From PALSA-555 sp963821325 (GTDB lineage: Bacteria; Actinomycetota; Acidimicrobiia; IMCC26256; PALSA-555): a DNA stretch of 64,000 nt. Positions 17,985 to 28,256 of the stretch are shown in pieces (within the stretch, counting starts at the first letter, position 1; each line of letters opens with the position of its first letter). The stretch spans positions 558,001-622,000 of the forward strand of contig CAWGDC010000002.1 of NCBI GenBank assembly GCA_963821325.1, in the 5' to 3' direction. The translations under genes were made by a program, and so were the position numbers. The notes beneath the pieces were generated by a model that saw nothing but the letters and a program-made list of their open reading frames with translations, did no database searches and had not been told where the DNA came from.

Positions 17985-20671
17985 GTGGGCGTGTTGAGGC
18001 GGTTTGTGGCGGGTCGTCGCGTGTTGGTTGGGGCGATGGTGCTGTCGGTGGTGGCGACGGCGGGTGGGTTGGCGGGGTTTGTGAGCCCGGCTGGCGCTGA
18101 CCTGACTGGCGGTTTCCAGCCTTCGCCGGTGACGTTCTGTGACCTGGGCTTGAATGATTTGTGCTTGTTGCCCGGTGGGGCCGAGCTGCAGATCGCGGGT
18201 GGGACCACGGGGCCGGCGGCGTCGTGGGTCCTCAACGTGGGTGATGGCGGTTCCAACCCGGCCTTCCTGCGTTGGAACCAGGGGGACTCGATCTTCATCA
18301 CGGTGAGCCCGAACGGCACTGCGGTGACCGCGACCGCGGGTGCGAACAGCAACGCGACGCCGGCGACGGCGAACTTTGTGGCGTTTGCGGGTGCGTCCCC
18401 GCCGGCGGTGATCGGGGCGACGTGCTCGGATTCGGGCGCGACGGTGCCGACGGTGACCACGACGTGGGGGACCTACTCCCAGGATCCGGCGAACATGGCG
18501 GGGTTGAACGACGTGTTGAAGTTGACGTTCATGAACTCGAATGCCACGCCGGGGATCTCGGCGGCGGCGACGTGCTCGTTGCCGATTCCGTTCATCAGCT
18601 ATCAGGTGGGTGCGGACACGGCTCCGGGGAACATCGATGTGCAGGCGTCGTACACGTTTGGTACGGGGCCGGCGGTGACGATCCCGGCGCCGACCCCGAC
18701 GGGGTGGACGCTTGGAACCGGTGTCACGTACCCGACGTCGACCGGTCCACCGGCAGGACAGTCACCGTTCGGGGCCACCGCGTCGGGGAACGCGGACGCG
18801 GTGGCGAACGCGTCGGTGGAGAATGTGTTCGTGACGGCGAATGTGCCGCCGGTGTCGGTGCAGCCGAATGCGATCAACGCGCCGATCAGCCCGGTGGCGA
18901 TTCATGAGACCCAGTTCGGTCAGTTGACCTCGGGTGCGGCCGGGTTTGTGTGCCTGACGCTCCCGTCGGGGGATACGTGGTCGACCGCGGGTGGCCCGAC
19001 GTTCACCGCGTCGGGTGGTACGGGTGCGACGACCGCGGTGCCGGTGAGTGGTGGTGGCACGGCGACGTTGGCGGGTCAGGTGACCACGTCCTCGACGACG
19101 GATCCGGGAGCGACCTTTACGTTCTCGAACCTTGAGGTGAACACGAACGGGACGATCGGTCCGGTGGCGGCGGTCGTGAAGATCAACGGCACGGACACCT
19201 CCTGCACGGGTGGGACGGTCGTGGATCGTCTGGGCGACACCTCGTTCTATGGGCAGGTGGTGGTGTTCACGATCGGTCAGGTGACGGTGAACGCCCCGAT
19301 CTTCGGGTCGAACGCGGATCAGACGGCGGTGGCGGCGTTGGAGTTCCGCTATAAGCCGACGCCGCACACGAATTGTCTGCCGAACAACGCGCCGCCGAGC
19401 GCCTCGCAGCATGATGTGGGCTCGTCGGTGGTGTTGGCGACGGATCAGAACTGGCCCGATGCGCTGACGGCGAGCTATCTGGCGGCGTATCTGCGCACCG
19501 GGGTGTTGTTGACCCCGACCGGGTCGCTGTCGGCTTACACGGAGCAGGCGATCGCTCAAGAGGGTGTCTCGAGTGTGTTCATCGTGGGTGGGAACCTGGC
19601 CGTCTCGGATGGGGTGGCCAACACGCTGGCGGGGACTCAGCAGTTCCAGTGCGGCGGGACGGTGCCTCGCACCGACGCGGAGGCCAACCCGTTGACCTTG
19701 AACGTGACGCGGATCTGGGGTCCCACGGCGGATGACACCGCCCAGGACGTGTCGACGTTCGTGAACTCCGGGTATGTGCGGACCCTGAACATCTCGGGTG
19801 TGCCGCTGTATGACGGTCTGGGTTCGAACCCGTACAACAACACGTCGGGCAAGGACTCCACGGATGGGGCGGGGGCGGCGTTGCCGACCATCCCGGTGCG
19901 CACCGCGATCTTGGCGACCGACCAGAGCTTCCAAGACGCGGCGGCGGTCTCCTCGATGAGCTACTGGGGCGCTGGCAGCCTGGGGCTGCCGATCTTGATC
20001 ACCCCGCCCGGTGGGCTGGGTTCTCAGGCCCTCACCGGGTCTGTTGGATCTGGGGATCCAACAGGTCATCGAGCCGGGTGGCCCGGTGGCGATCTCGGAT
20101 GCGGTCAACACGACGTTGGGGGCGAACGGCATCGCGGTGGTGCGCCTGGCGGGTCAAGACGCCAGTGACACCTCCACCCAGATCGCCCGCTTCGAGCTCG
20201 GCGGCTACCCGGGTGCGAAGTCACCGCTGTCGTCGTCTGGCGGGCCGATCAGCCTCGCCGCGGGTGGTGCCCACCCCGACGGGCTCGGCTGGACCAGCGG
20301 GCTCTGCTCAGTAGACGATACAAGCGGAACCGTCCATGCCGACCCGCCGACCGGCGTGGCGTGCCCGTTCACCGCGGCGTTGGCTCGGGGTGACTTCTAC
20401 GCCGACGCGATCACCTCGAGCGTGGTGACCGGCAGCTTCACGGAGCCGATCCTGTTGACCGAGGACCCCAACACCCTCGGCGCGGCGCTGACGACCTTCT
20501 TCAACCAGGCCGGCAGCCCGTTCGGGATCGACCCCAACCTGGGCACCCCGATCACCCCGATCGCCGGCACGGGCAGCGTGGTGACCGCGCTGCAGCCCTT
20601 CGGTGGACCAGCCGCGCTCGGCGGCCTCCACCATCCAGGCGGCGCTCAACGCCATCTCGGCCGGCGCCTAA
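17985..20671 (+). pseudogene. Long CWB2-like surface protein, paralogue 1 (two frameshifts)
   Basis: Paralogue of the intact protein at 34482-37127. GTG 17985 follows GGGAGG. The signal peptide (VLVGAMVLSVVATAGG up to SPAGA) is followed by a long Thr/Ser/Gly/Ala/Pro-rich beta region and then CWB2-like repeats (VVLATDQNWPDALTASYLAA, AILATDQSFQDAAAV, TAALARGDFYADAITS). An extra base just before 20041 shifts the frame at the foot of a hairpin. A second extra C at 20619 shifts it again, so the terminal AASTIQAALNAISAGA is out of frame. It is likely anchored to the cell wall if expressed. The sense strand is G/T-rich compared with housekeeping genes, which suggests a different origin. Confidence 0.85.
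20041..20064 (+). repeat. Perfect 10-bp hairpin inside the coding sequence at the frameshift point
   Basis: CTGTTGGATC, loop TGGG, GATCCAACAG. The same hairpin is at 36537-36560 in the intact paralogue, and a shortened 7-bp form is at 25902-25919 in the second paralogue. Paralogues 1 and 2 both lose frame exactly at its 5' foot, one by gain and one by loss of a base. Confidence 0.8.
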
Positions 20672-20694
20672 CCGGCACACAACTGCACGACCGA

Positions 20695-20724
20695 GTGGGA
20701 GGGGCCCCTGGGGGCCCCTCCCAC
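20695..20724 (+). terminator. Strong GC hairpin after paralogue 1
   Basis: A perfect 14-bp stem (GTGGGAGGGGCCCC) with a two-base loop starts 23 bases after the stop codon. There is no T-tract, as is common in actinobacteria. The same hairpin with small changes follows paralogues 2 and 3. Confidence 0.75.
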
Positions 20725-20752
20725 CCGCGTCAAGGTCACCTCTCCCAAGGCT

Positions 20753-21152
20753 GCGGAGACCCGCCGCCTACCTGGGCGCGCAGGGTGGTGACACCCGCTC
20801 TGCGATCGGGGGACCCCAGGCGGCTCTGGGCGCTGACCCGAGCGCAACCGGGGCGTGGGGCCCGGACGAATATGGAACCTCCGCCGCGGTCGCCACCACG
20901 TTCTTCCCCCACGCCGCCTTCTTCGGGGCCGCCACCGGCTTGAACTTCCCCGACGCGCTCGCCGGCGGCGTCTACATGGCTACCGAAGGGCGCCTCGGGC
21001 CGATCCTGCTCGTCAACATCCACGCCCCTCTCCCCACACCCCTCGCCACCTACCTCAACTCGCTCACGCCCCGAACCCAGGGGTACGTCTTCGGCGGGCC
21101 ACTCGCCGTCGGCGACGACGTCCTCGGCGCCCTGGATGCAGCGATTGGATGA
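20753..21152 (+). pseudogene. Promoterless CWB2 C-terminal cassette 1
   Basis: An open stretch without its own start or upstream half, equal to the last 130 or so residues of the CWB2 proteins at 21593, 29304 and 31563: GGDTRSAIGGPQAALGADPS, EYGTSAAVATTFFP, GAATGLNFPDALAGG, YVFGGPLAVGDDVLGALD and stop. An extra C near 20762 breaks the first codons. It directly follows the terminator of paralogue 1, and the joining sequence is repeated after paralogue 2. It could be a relic of recombination or a silent donor for gene conversion. The stop overlaps an ATG of the next small frame. Confidence 0.7.
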
Positions 21153-21373
21153 GTCGAGCCTCCGAGATCAGCAGCGGGAAGCTCTGCTACCTCGAACGCG
21201 GCCTCCGAGCGCGCAGCACCGTCGTCGCTGATCGCCTCGTGGAGATCTACCGGATTTCCGGCCGAATCGTCGAGGCCGTGCTGGCGGCGGCCATCCCCGA
21301 CCATGGCACGGTATGGCGCCCACCTGAGCACCACCCGCATGGCGAACGAGCGATCGGAACCCGTGAGATCTAG
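21149..21373 (+). CDS. Possible truncated XRE-type helix-turn-helix protein
   Basis: A 74-codon frame from ATG 21149, which overlaps the stop of the preceding cassette (ATGA). It reads EISSGKLCYLERGLRARSTV followed by VADRLVEIYRIS. This resembles the recognition helix and following helices of XRE-family regulators (ISxGxLSxLERGxRxPSxxVADRL). The N-terminal first helix is missing or was replaced by the CWB2 cassette, so this is probably a fragment of an old island gene. Whether it is translated is unknown. Confidence 0.35.
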   Translation: MSRASEISSGKLCYLERGLRARSTVVADRLVEIYRISGRIVEAVLAAAIPDHGTVWRPPEHHPHGERAIGTREI

Positions 21374-21592
21374 AGACAGCAAGTCAGCCGGCAACCCCGG
21401 CTGGCCGAGACCCGTCGGCGGGGCGTTGACACCCTCCCGTGCCTCGCGGTCGTAGGACGAGGACCCTCGGCCCTTGCCCGGCGGGCCAATCCATGCGCTA
21501 AATGGGGCGTTCGGTTCTCGTGTGAGCAGGGCCCCACGCCGCCCCATGAGGGCGTTCCGTCGAATTGGGCCGAAGCGGGGGAGGGGCCAACC

Positions 21593-23269
21593 GTGGGTTT
21601 GCGGAGCGTGAGGACGGGAACACATCGTGCAGTCGCGTTGGCTGGAACGGTTTCGCTCGCTGCCGCGTCGCTGGTCGGTGTGTTCGGCGTGACGCCGGCG
21701 GGCGCCGCCGGGCCGCCCGATCACCTCTTCTTCTTCCAACAGCCCGCGGGCGCGACCGGCGGTACCGCGTTCGGAACCCAGCCGGTAGTCCAGATCTTGG
21801 ATGCCAGCAACGCCGTGGTCACGACCGACACCTCGCAGATCTCCTTGGCCATCACCGCTGGGACCCCGGGTACCGGTGGCCCGGGCACGCTCACGTGCGC
21901 CCCCGTGAACGCCGTGGCTGGGGTGGCTACCTTCTCGGGCTGCAAGATCGACAAGGTCGGGACGGGGTACAAGCTCACCGCCACCGACCCGACCGACGGC
22001 CTGGAACCGGTCGACAGCACCCCCTTCAACGTGACGGTCGGCACGGCGGCCCAGCTGGCGTTCACGACCCAGCCGGGCAACGGCGCCCCGGGCGGCGACC
22101 TGGCCGCCCAGCCGGTGGTCACCGAGGAGGACGCCGGCGGCAACCCGCTGACGACCGGCACCGCCATGGTCACTCTGGCGATCGGGAACAACCCGGGTGG
22201 GGGCACGCTGAGCTGCACCACCAACCCGGTCACAGCCATAAATGGGGTGGCCACGTTTTCGGGCTGCCAGATCACCAATGCCGGGACCGGCTACACGCTC
22301 ACCGCGACGAGCACTGCTCCGGTGCTGACCATGGCCACGAGCTTGCCGTTCAACGTCGGGAACCCGCTCCCGACCCGGATCATGGGCGTTGACGCCATCG
22401 GGACCTCCCTCGCGATCTCGTCGGCTGAGTTCCCCTCTCCGGGCTCGGCCGGCGCGGTGGTCTTGGCCCGCTCGGACTTCTTCTCCGATGCGCTCGCGGG
22501 TGGCCCGTTGGCGGCGGCCAAGAACGCGCCGCTGCTCATCACCCCCGGCGCGCCCGCGAGTTCAATGGATTCGCGGGTCAAAGCCGAGATCCTGCGGGTC
22601 CTGCCCGCCGGCAAGACCGTCTACATCTTGGGTGGGCCTGCGGCGATCAGTCTCAGCATCGACACCACCCTTGAAGGCCTGGGCTACACGGTGGTGCGCG
22701 TGCCGGGCGTCAACGAGTACGCCACCGCGGTGCTCATCGCCAACCTGCTCGGCAACCCGTCCACGATCTTTGAGGCCACCGGACTCTTCTTTGCCGACGC
22801 GCTCTCGGCGGTGCCCGCGGCCATCCACACCGGCGGCGCAATCCTGCTCACCAACGGCGCCACCCAGGCCCCCGAGACCCTCACCTACATTGCCGCCCAC
22901 ATCGGCGACACTCGGTATGCCATCGGGGGGCCTCTCGCCGCCTATGGCGCGGACCCAACCGCGATCGGGGTCTTTGGCCCGGACCTGTTCGGGACCTCCG
23001 CCGCGGTGGCCACCAGGTTCTTGCCCCACGCGGCGATCTACGGCGCCGCGACGGGGCTGGACTTCCCCGACGCGCTCGGCGGCGGGGTGTACATGGCCAC
23101 CGGCGGTCGGCTCGGCCCGGTGCTGCTCGTCAACACCAACGCCCCACTGCCCTTACCGATCAGCGTGTATCTCAATACGCTGGCGATCGGCACCCCGGGC
23201 GTCGTCTTCGGCGGGCCCGTCGCCGTCGGTAACGACGTCCTCCCCGCACTCCAGGCCGCCGTCGGCTGA
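21593..23269 (+). CDS. Secreted protein: two Ig-like repeats plus CWB2 domain
   Basis: A 558-residue exported protein with a GTG start and a signal peptide ending near residue 38 (VFGVTPAGAAG). Residues 40-150 and 150-250 are two homologous beta repeats (QPAGATGGTAFGTQPVVQIL, QPGNGAPGGDLAAQPVVTEE), each ending in a GVATFSGCxI motif with paired cysteines, like bacterial Ig-like folds. Residues 255-558 are the CWB2 region: VVLARSDFFSDALAGGPLAA, YILGGPAAISLSIDTTL, FEATGLFFADALSAVPAA and a final VFGGPVAVGNDVLPALQAAV. By analogy with clostridial CWB2 proteins it should bind wall polymers non-covalently. The CWB2 part is nearly shared with the genes at 29304 and 31563. Confidence 0.9.
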   Translation: MGLRSVRTGTHRAVALAGTVSLAAASLVGVFGVTPAGAAGPPDHLFFFQQPAGATGGTAFGTQPVVQILDASNAVVTTDTSQISLAITAGTPGTGGPGTLTCAPVNAVAGVATFSGCKIDKVGTGYKLTATDPTDGLEPVDSTPFNVTVGTAAQLAFTTQPGNGAPGGDLAAQPVVTEEDAGGNPLTTGTAMVTLAIGNNPGGGTLSCTTNPVTAINGVATFSGCQITNAGTGYTLTATSTAPVLTMATSLPFNVGNPLPTRIMGVDAIGTSLAISSAEFPSPGSAGAVVLARSDFFSDALAGGPLAAAKNAPLLITPGAPASSMDSRVKAEILRVLPAGKTVYILGGPAAISLSIDTTLEGLGYTVVRVPGVNEYATAVLIANLLGNPSTIFEATGLFFADALSAVPAAIHTGGAILLTNGATQAPETLTYIAAHIGDTRYAIGGPLAAYGADPTAIGVFGPDLFGTSAAVATRFLPHAAIYGAATGLDFPDALGGGVYMATGGRLGPVLLVNTNAPLPLPISVYLNTLAIGTPGVVFGGPVAVGNDVLPALQAAVG

Positions 23270-23711
23270 CACGACGCCCTCACGCCCCCAACCGGCTGGG
23301 ATCAGACCAGGGGGGGCGACGGGTACCGAAGGCGCGGCGGATGCGAAGGCGCAGCAGTAGGCAGCGCCGGCAGTCGACGTCGGGCCGGCTCCTTGGTGGT
23401 GGCGTCGAGTGCTCGCACCGCGTTCGCCGCTGCTGGTCGCACCTGTGCTTGCCACGGGTCGGGCACGGCGAGCTCGGCCAGTGCCATCTCGATCGCCTTG
23501 ACGATGAGAGCGTCCCGGGCCTGGGCGACGTCTCCGTGGTCACCTTCGGTGCCGACCCGAACACCTCTGTTCAGCCCTCCGCCGCCCGGCGCCCCGCCGT
23601 AGCGCAACGGCGCCGCAGCCACGACGTCTACCCCGCCGACGCCGACGCGCTGGGCCTCAGAGGCCAACCGCTCGGGTAGCGCGCTGGGCAGAAGCCCCTG
23701 AGGGTGGAGGG
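23270..23711. other. Intergenic stretch with island repeats and a possible gene remnant
   Basis: About 440 bases. From about 23584 to 23711 the DNA repeats the stretch before paralogue 3 (GTAGCGCAACGGCGCCGCAG and following). On the minus strand, 23302-23575 has a protein-like open stretch (DALIVKAIEMALAELAVPDP) that I cannot assign; it may be a remnant of an island gene. No intact gene seen. Confidence 0.45.
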
Positions 23712-23839
23712 CGGATTGGCGTCACCGGGATGGGGGTTGGGTGTCACAAGCGTCCCCTTCTGACGGTTACCTCCGTATAGGGTGCTTGAGTCCTGGCTGG
23801 CGGGGCGGAGTCAGTGTGGCTGTTGAGTCGGGAGGCTCT
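23712..23839 (+). promoter_or_regulatory. Repeated 5' regulatory element, copy 2
   Basis: Same layout as copy 1: GGATTGGCGTCACCGGGA, GTCACAAG (23743-23750), CGTCCC, CTTCTGAC (23757-23764), then CTCCGTATAGGGTGCTTGAG and GGGAGG before the GTG. The right arm of the palindrome has one mismatch (C for G), so binding by the same factor may be weaker. Confidence 0.55.
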
Positions 23840-26525
23840 GTGAGCGTGTTGAAGCGGTTTGTGCGGGGTCGTCGCCTGGTGGTTGGGGCGATGGTGCTGG
23901 CGATGGTGGCGACGGCGGGTGGGTTCGCGGGTTGTTTGCGAGCCCAGCCGGCGCTGACCTGACTGGCGGTCTCGCGCCTTCGCCGGTGACGTTCTGTGAC
24001 TTCGGCGGGCACGACTTGTGCTTGTTGCCGGCTGGGGCCGAGCTGCAGATCGTGGGGGGGACCACGGGGCCGGCGGCGTCGTGGGTCATCAACGTGGGCG
24101 ACAGTGGCACGAACCTGCCTGCGAATCCCAGCTGGTTTGGAACCAGGGGGACGCGATTTTCATCACGGTGAGCCCGAATGGCACTGCGGTGACCACGATC
24201 GCGGGTGCGAACAGCAACGCGACGCCGGCGACGGCGAACTTCGTGGCGTTCGCGGGTGCGTCCCCGCCGGCGGTGATCGGGGCGACGTGCTCGGATGCAA
24301 CGCGACGGTGCCGCAGGTGACCACGACGTGGGGGACCTACTCTCAGGACCCGGCGAACATGTCGGGGTTGAACGATGTGTTGAAGTTGACGTTCACGAAC
24401 TCGGATGCCACGCCGGGGATCGCGGCGGCGGCGACGTGTTCGTTGCCGATCCCGTTCATCAGCTATCAGGTGGGTGCGGACACGAACTCGGGTGACATCA
24501 ATGTGCAGGCGTCGTACACGTTTGGTGTTGGGCCGCCGGTGACGATCCCGGCGCCGACCCCGACGGGTTGGACGCTTGGAGCCGGTGTCACGTACCCGAC
24601 GTCGACCGGTACGCCGAACCAGTCACCGTTCGGGACCACCGACGACGGGAACTCGTCCACGGTGGCGAACCGTCGGTGGAGAACGTGTTCGTGACGGCGA
24701 ATGTGCCGCCGGTGTCGGTGCAGCCGAACGCGATCAACGCGCCGATCAGCCCGGTGGCGATTCATGAGACCCAGTTCGGCCAGTTGACCTCGGGTGCGAA
24801 CGGGTATGTGTGCCTCACGCTCGTAGGTGGGAGTACGTGGTCGACCGCGGGTGGCCCGACGTTCACCGCGTCGGGTGGTACGGGTGCGGTGACCGCGGGG
24901 CCGGTGAGTGGTGGTGGCACGGCGACGTTGGCGGGTCAGGTGACCACGTCCTCGACGACGGACCCGGGCGCGGTGTTCACGTTCAACAACTTGGAGGTGA
25001 ACTCGTCCTCGACGATCGGTCCGGTGGTCGCGATCGTGAAGATCAACGGCACCGACACCTCCTGCACGGGTGGGGTCCAGGTCAACCGTCTGGGTGACAC
25101 CACGAACTACGGGCAGGTGGTGGTGTTCACCATCGGTCAGGTCACGGTGAACGCCCCGATCTTCGGGTCGAACGCGGATCAGACGGCGGTGGCGGCGTTG
25201 GAGTTCCGCTATCCGGCGACGCCGCACACGAATTGTCTGCCGAACAACGCCCCGCCGAGCGCCTCGCAGCATGATGTGGGCTCCTCGGTGGTGTTGGCGA
25301 CGGATCAGAACTGGCCCGACGCGCTGACGGCGAGCTACCTGGCGGCGTATCTGCGCACCGGGGTCCTGTTGACCCCGACCGGGTCGCTGTCGGCCTACAC
25401 GGAGAACGCGATCGCCCAAGAGGGTGTCTCGAGTGTGTTCATCGTGGGTGGGAACCTGGCCGTCTCGGATGGGGTGGCCAACCAGCTGGCGGGGACTCAG
25501 CAGTTCCAGTGCGGCGGGACGGTGCCTCGCACCGACGCGGAAGCGAACCCGTTGACCTTGAACGTGACTCGGATCTGGGGTCCCACGGCGGATGACACCG
25601 CCCAGGACGTGTCGACGTTCGTGAACTCCGGCTATGTGAAGACCCTGAACATCTCGGGTGTGCCGCTGTATAACGGTCTGGGTTCGAACCCGTACAACAA
25701 CACGTCGGGCAAGGACTCGACCGATGGGGCGGGGGCGGCGTTGCCGACCATCCCGGTGCGCACCGCGATCTTGGCGACGGACCAGAGCTTCCAAGACGCG
25801 GCGGCGGTCTCCCCGATGGCCTACAACAACAGCGGTTCCAGCGGTCTGCCGATCCTGATCACCCCGCCAGGCTCCTTGGGCTCTCAGGCCCTCACGGGTT
25901 ATTGGATCTGGGGATCCAACAGGTCATCGAGCCGGGTGGCCCGGTGGCGATCTCGGATGCGGTCAACACGACGTTGGGGGCGAACGGCATCGCGGTGGTA
26001 CGCCTGGCGGGTCAAGACGCCAGTGACACCTCCACCCAGATCGCCCGCTTCGAGCTCGGCGGCTACCCGGGTGCGGTCTCACCCACGGGTCAGGACCTCC
26101 ACCAGGCTCCGGGTGCTCCCAACCCCGACGGGCTCGGCTGGACCAGCGGGGAATGCGCAGGCGAACCAAGCGTCGGAACCGTCAATGCCAAAGCCGGCGA
26201 CCAGACCGAACTGGCGTGCCCGTTCATCGCGGCGTTGGCTCGGGGTGACTTCTACGCCGACGCGATCACCTCGAGTGTGGTGACGGGTGACGCGATGGAG
26301 CCGGTCCTGTTGACCGAGGACCCCAACACCCTCGGTGCGGCGCTGACGAGCTTCTTCAACCAGGCCGGCAGCCCGTTCGGGATCGACCCCAACCTGGCGA
26401 CCCCGATCACCCCGATCGCCGGCACGGGGAGCACGGTGAGCGCGATCCAGCCCTTCGGTGGACCCGCCGCGCTGGCGGCCTCCACCATCCAAGCGGCGCT
26501 GAACGCCATCTCCGCCGGCGCCTAA
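23840..26525 (+). pseudogene. Long CWB2-like surface protein, paralogue 2 (several frameshifts)
   Basis: A second paralogue of the 881-residue protein at 34482. The frame is lost in the signal peptide (23930, near GGFAG), at 24128 (one C missing in a C-run), near 24297, at 24670 (AACGCG to AACCG) and at 25900 at the foot of the coding hairpin. Otherwise the amino-acid sequence is preserved to the end (AASTIQAALNAISAGA). The pieces carry the same beta-rich stalk and CWB2-like repeats. The lack of nonsense substitutions suggests either recent silencing or poor sequence in a repeat. It is a segmental duplicate of the 17848-21152 unit. Confidence 0.85.
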
Positions 26526-26546
26526 CCAGCAACGAACTGCTCGACC

Positions 26547-26578
26547 GAGTGGAGGGGCCCCCAGGGGCCCCTCCACTC
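26547..26578 (+). terminator. Strong GC hairpin after paralogue 2
   Basis: A 15-bp perfect stem GAGTGGAGGGGCCCC with a CA loop, 21 bases after the stop codon. Same element as after paralogues 1 and 3. Confidence 0.75.
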
Positions 26579-26605
26579 GCGTCAAGGTCACGTCCTCCCA
26601 AGACT

Positions 26606-27006
26606 GCGGAGACCGCCGCCTACCTGGGCGCGCATGGTGGTGACACCCGCTAAGCGATCGGCGGGCCCCAGGCGGGTCCAGGCGCCGACCCGAGCGCAAC
26701 CCGGGTGTGGGGCCCGGACGAATATGGAACCTCCGCCGCGGTGGCCAGCATGTTCTTTCCCGACGCGAAGGTCTATGGCGCCGCGACCGGGCTGAACTAC
26801 CCCGACGCGCTCGTCGCCGGCGTCTGTATGGCCACCGAAGGGCGCCTCGGCCCGGCGCTGCTCGTCAACCCCAACACGCCCCTTTCCCCGGACCGATCAT
26901 CGGTCTCTCAACTCCTTGGCGGTTGCCACCCCGGGCTACGTCTTCGGTGGACCCGTCGCCGTCGGCCGAACCAGCGTCGACGCCGCCCTCCAAGCCGCGG
27001 TCGGCT
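26606..27006 (+). pseudogene. Promoterless CWB2 C-terminal cassette 2
   Basis: The counterpart of cassette 1, again directly after the terminator. Readable pieces are EYGTSAAVASMFFPDAKVYG, AATGLNYPDALVAGV, GRLGPALLVNPNTPL and, in another frame, ATPGYVFGGPVAVG through ALQAAVG. There are indels near 26650 and 26900, and the normal stop after QAAVG is lost. No start codon or ribosome site of its own. Confidence 0.65.
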
Positions 27007-27497
27007 CGAGGTTCTCGTCCCGCAGCAGCTCGCCGACCCGCCGCGCCACCGCCTCGGCGGCGCCCTCGTGCGGGCCGCATCGGTGGACGACCAGCCCGCC
27101 GACCGTGCAGCGTCCGCTTGGCGGCAGGCCCTCAGCCGACTGGCTTCCCAGGCAGGTCGAGGCTCGCCGACGACCCCGACGCCCTCTGGCACCTCGTGTC
27201 AGGGCTCGCGTCCACCATCGGTGGTCTCGTAGCGTCCCTGTGCCCTGATGAGGCTCAACAGCCGATCGAGGGCGTGATCGAACGGTGGTGAAACGGCGCA
27301 TGACTCCACCGACCGACCAGATGACGAGATCGAGGGCTGCCGGCGCCTAGCGTGGTTCTGCCGTCAGAAACACGTGCGCCGACCCGGCGGGAGCAAACCC
27401 CCGTGCCGAGCTTCGACATTGACCCGACGAAGCACGACGAGACAGTGAAAGCAATCCTCATTCGCGTGACCGCCGCCCTCACCCACCAGGAGAACCA
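27007..27497. other. Intergenic stretch with a 3'-flank repeat
   Basis: 27007-27150 repeats the sequence just after the CWB2 gene ending at 33050. In both places the minus strand carries the end of a small gene reading RRVGELLRDE. On the plus strand 27160-27291 could encode the end of a protein (DDPDALWHLVSGLASTIGG) but no start is visible. The rest holds nothing I recognise, apart from an AGGAGAACC ribosome site for the next gene. Confidence 0.4.
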
Positions 27498-27884
27498 ATG
27501 AGGTGCGTTCGGTGGTTAGCCGTGTTCCTTCCGCTCGTTCTCGGAGCGTGTGCCGTTGCTTCCGCACCGGCACCAGTGTCCCCGGCGCCTATGGGCCCGC
27601 CAACCACGACGACGGGGCCTTCATCTGGCCGAGCGGCCATCACGATCGGCTGCTCAACCGTCGAGGTCGAGTTCACCGGCTTCCCCGACGCGCCCAACCA
27701 CGCGTCCGTCGATGTGTTCTCCACCCTGGACGGCAACGACATTCACAACGCGAGCTGGACAGGCTCAGCCTATGACTTCACGTTCACCTACGAGCGCATC
27801 CGGCCGACCGTCACCGTCGGGGTGACCTGGCCGGGTTGGAGCGCGACCGCGTCGACTGGGTTCATACCGGGGGCTTGCCCATGA
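27498..27884 (+). CDS. Small predicted lipoprotein
   Basis: A 128-residue protein from ATG 27498 with a good AGGAG site eight bases upstream. The signal peptide LAVFLPLVLGAC carries a lipobox, so residue 18 is likely lipidated. A Pro/Thr linker (PAPVSPAPMGPPTTTTGPSS) is followed by a single beta-sandwich-like domain of about 80 residues with two Cys. It has no recognised family, but looks like a surface-exposed binding module. It lies in the CWB2 accessory region and has no co-transcribed neighbour. Confidence 0.75.
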   Translation: MRCVRWLAVFLPLVLGACAVASAPAPVSPAPMGPPTTTTGPSSGRAAITIGCSTVEVEFTGFPDAPNHASVDVFSTLDGNDIHNASWTGSAYDFTFTYERIRPTVTVGVTWPGWSATASTGFIPGACP

Positions 27885-28040
27885 GCGACGACATCCTCGA
27901 AGCGATGGCGGCGAGCAAAGGAACTGACTGATGCGCGACCGTGATCGTGAGGAACGTTGATGTACCGCACAAGCCGACCTGCAACCCCACCTCGCCCCGG
28001 CGCGTGACGCGTACGCGACGTCGAACTCGCCGTCGAATGG

Positions 28041-28100
28041 CGCTGCGGATCGGTCTCACTGGGGAGGGATCAGGTGTCACACGCGTGCTCTCCGACGGTT
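28041..28100 (+). promoter_or_regulatory. Degenerate fourth copy of the repeated 5' element
   Basis: GATCGGTCTCACTGGGGAGG and GTGTCACACGCGTGCTCTCC align with the GATTGGCGTCACTGGGG and GTGTCACAAGCGTCC blocks of copies 1-3, with the palindrome mostly lost. It lies about 150 bases upstream of the redoxin-like gene, in a 354-base gap (27885-28238) that otherwise shows no gene. Confidence 0.4.
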
Positions 28101-28256
28101 CGCGTCGTTTCTGGGTGAAGCCGGATCGGGTTCAGCGGGCCGCGACCTCCTCGCCGACGCGGATTAGGTGGGCCGAGCGCGAGAGCGGCGGCTAGCGAGG
28201 TCTGGCGAGGGGCTCCGCGGGTTCGAGGCGTTCACGACATGGGAGACTGGCTGCTC

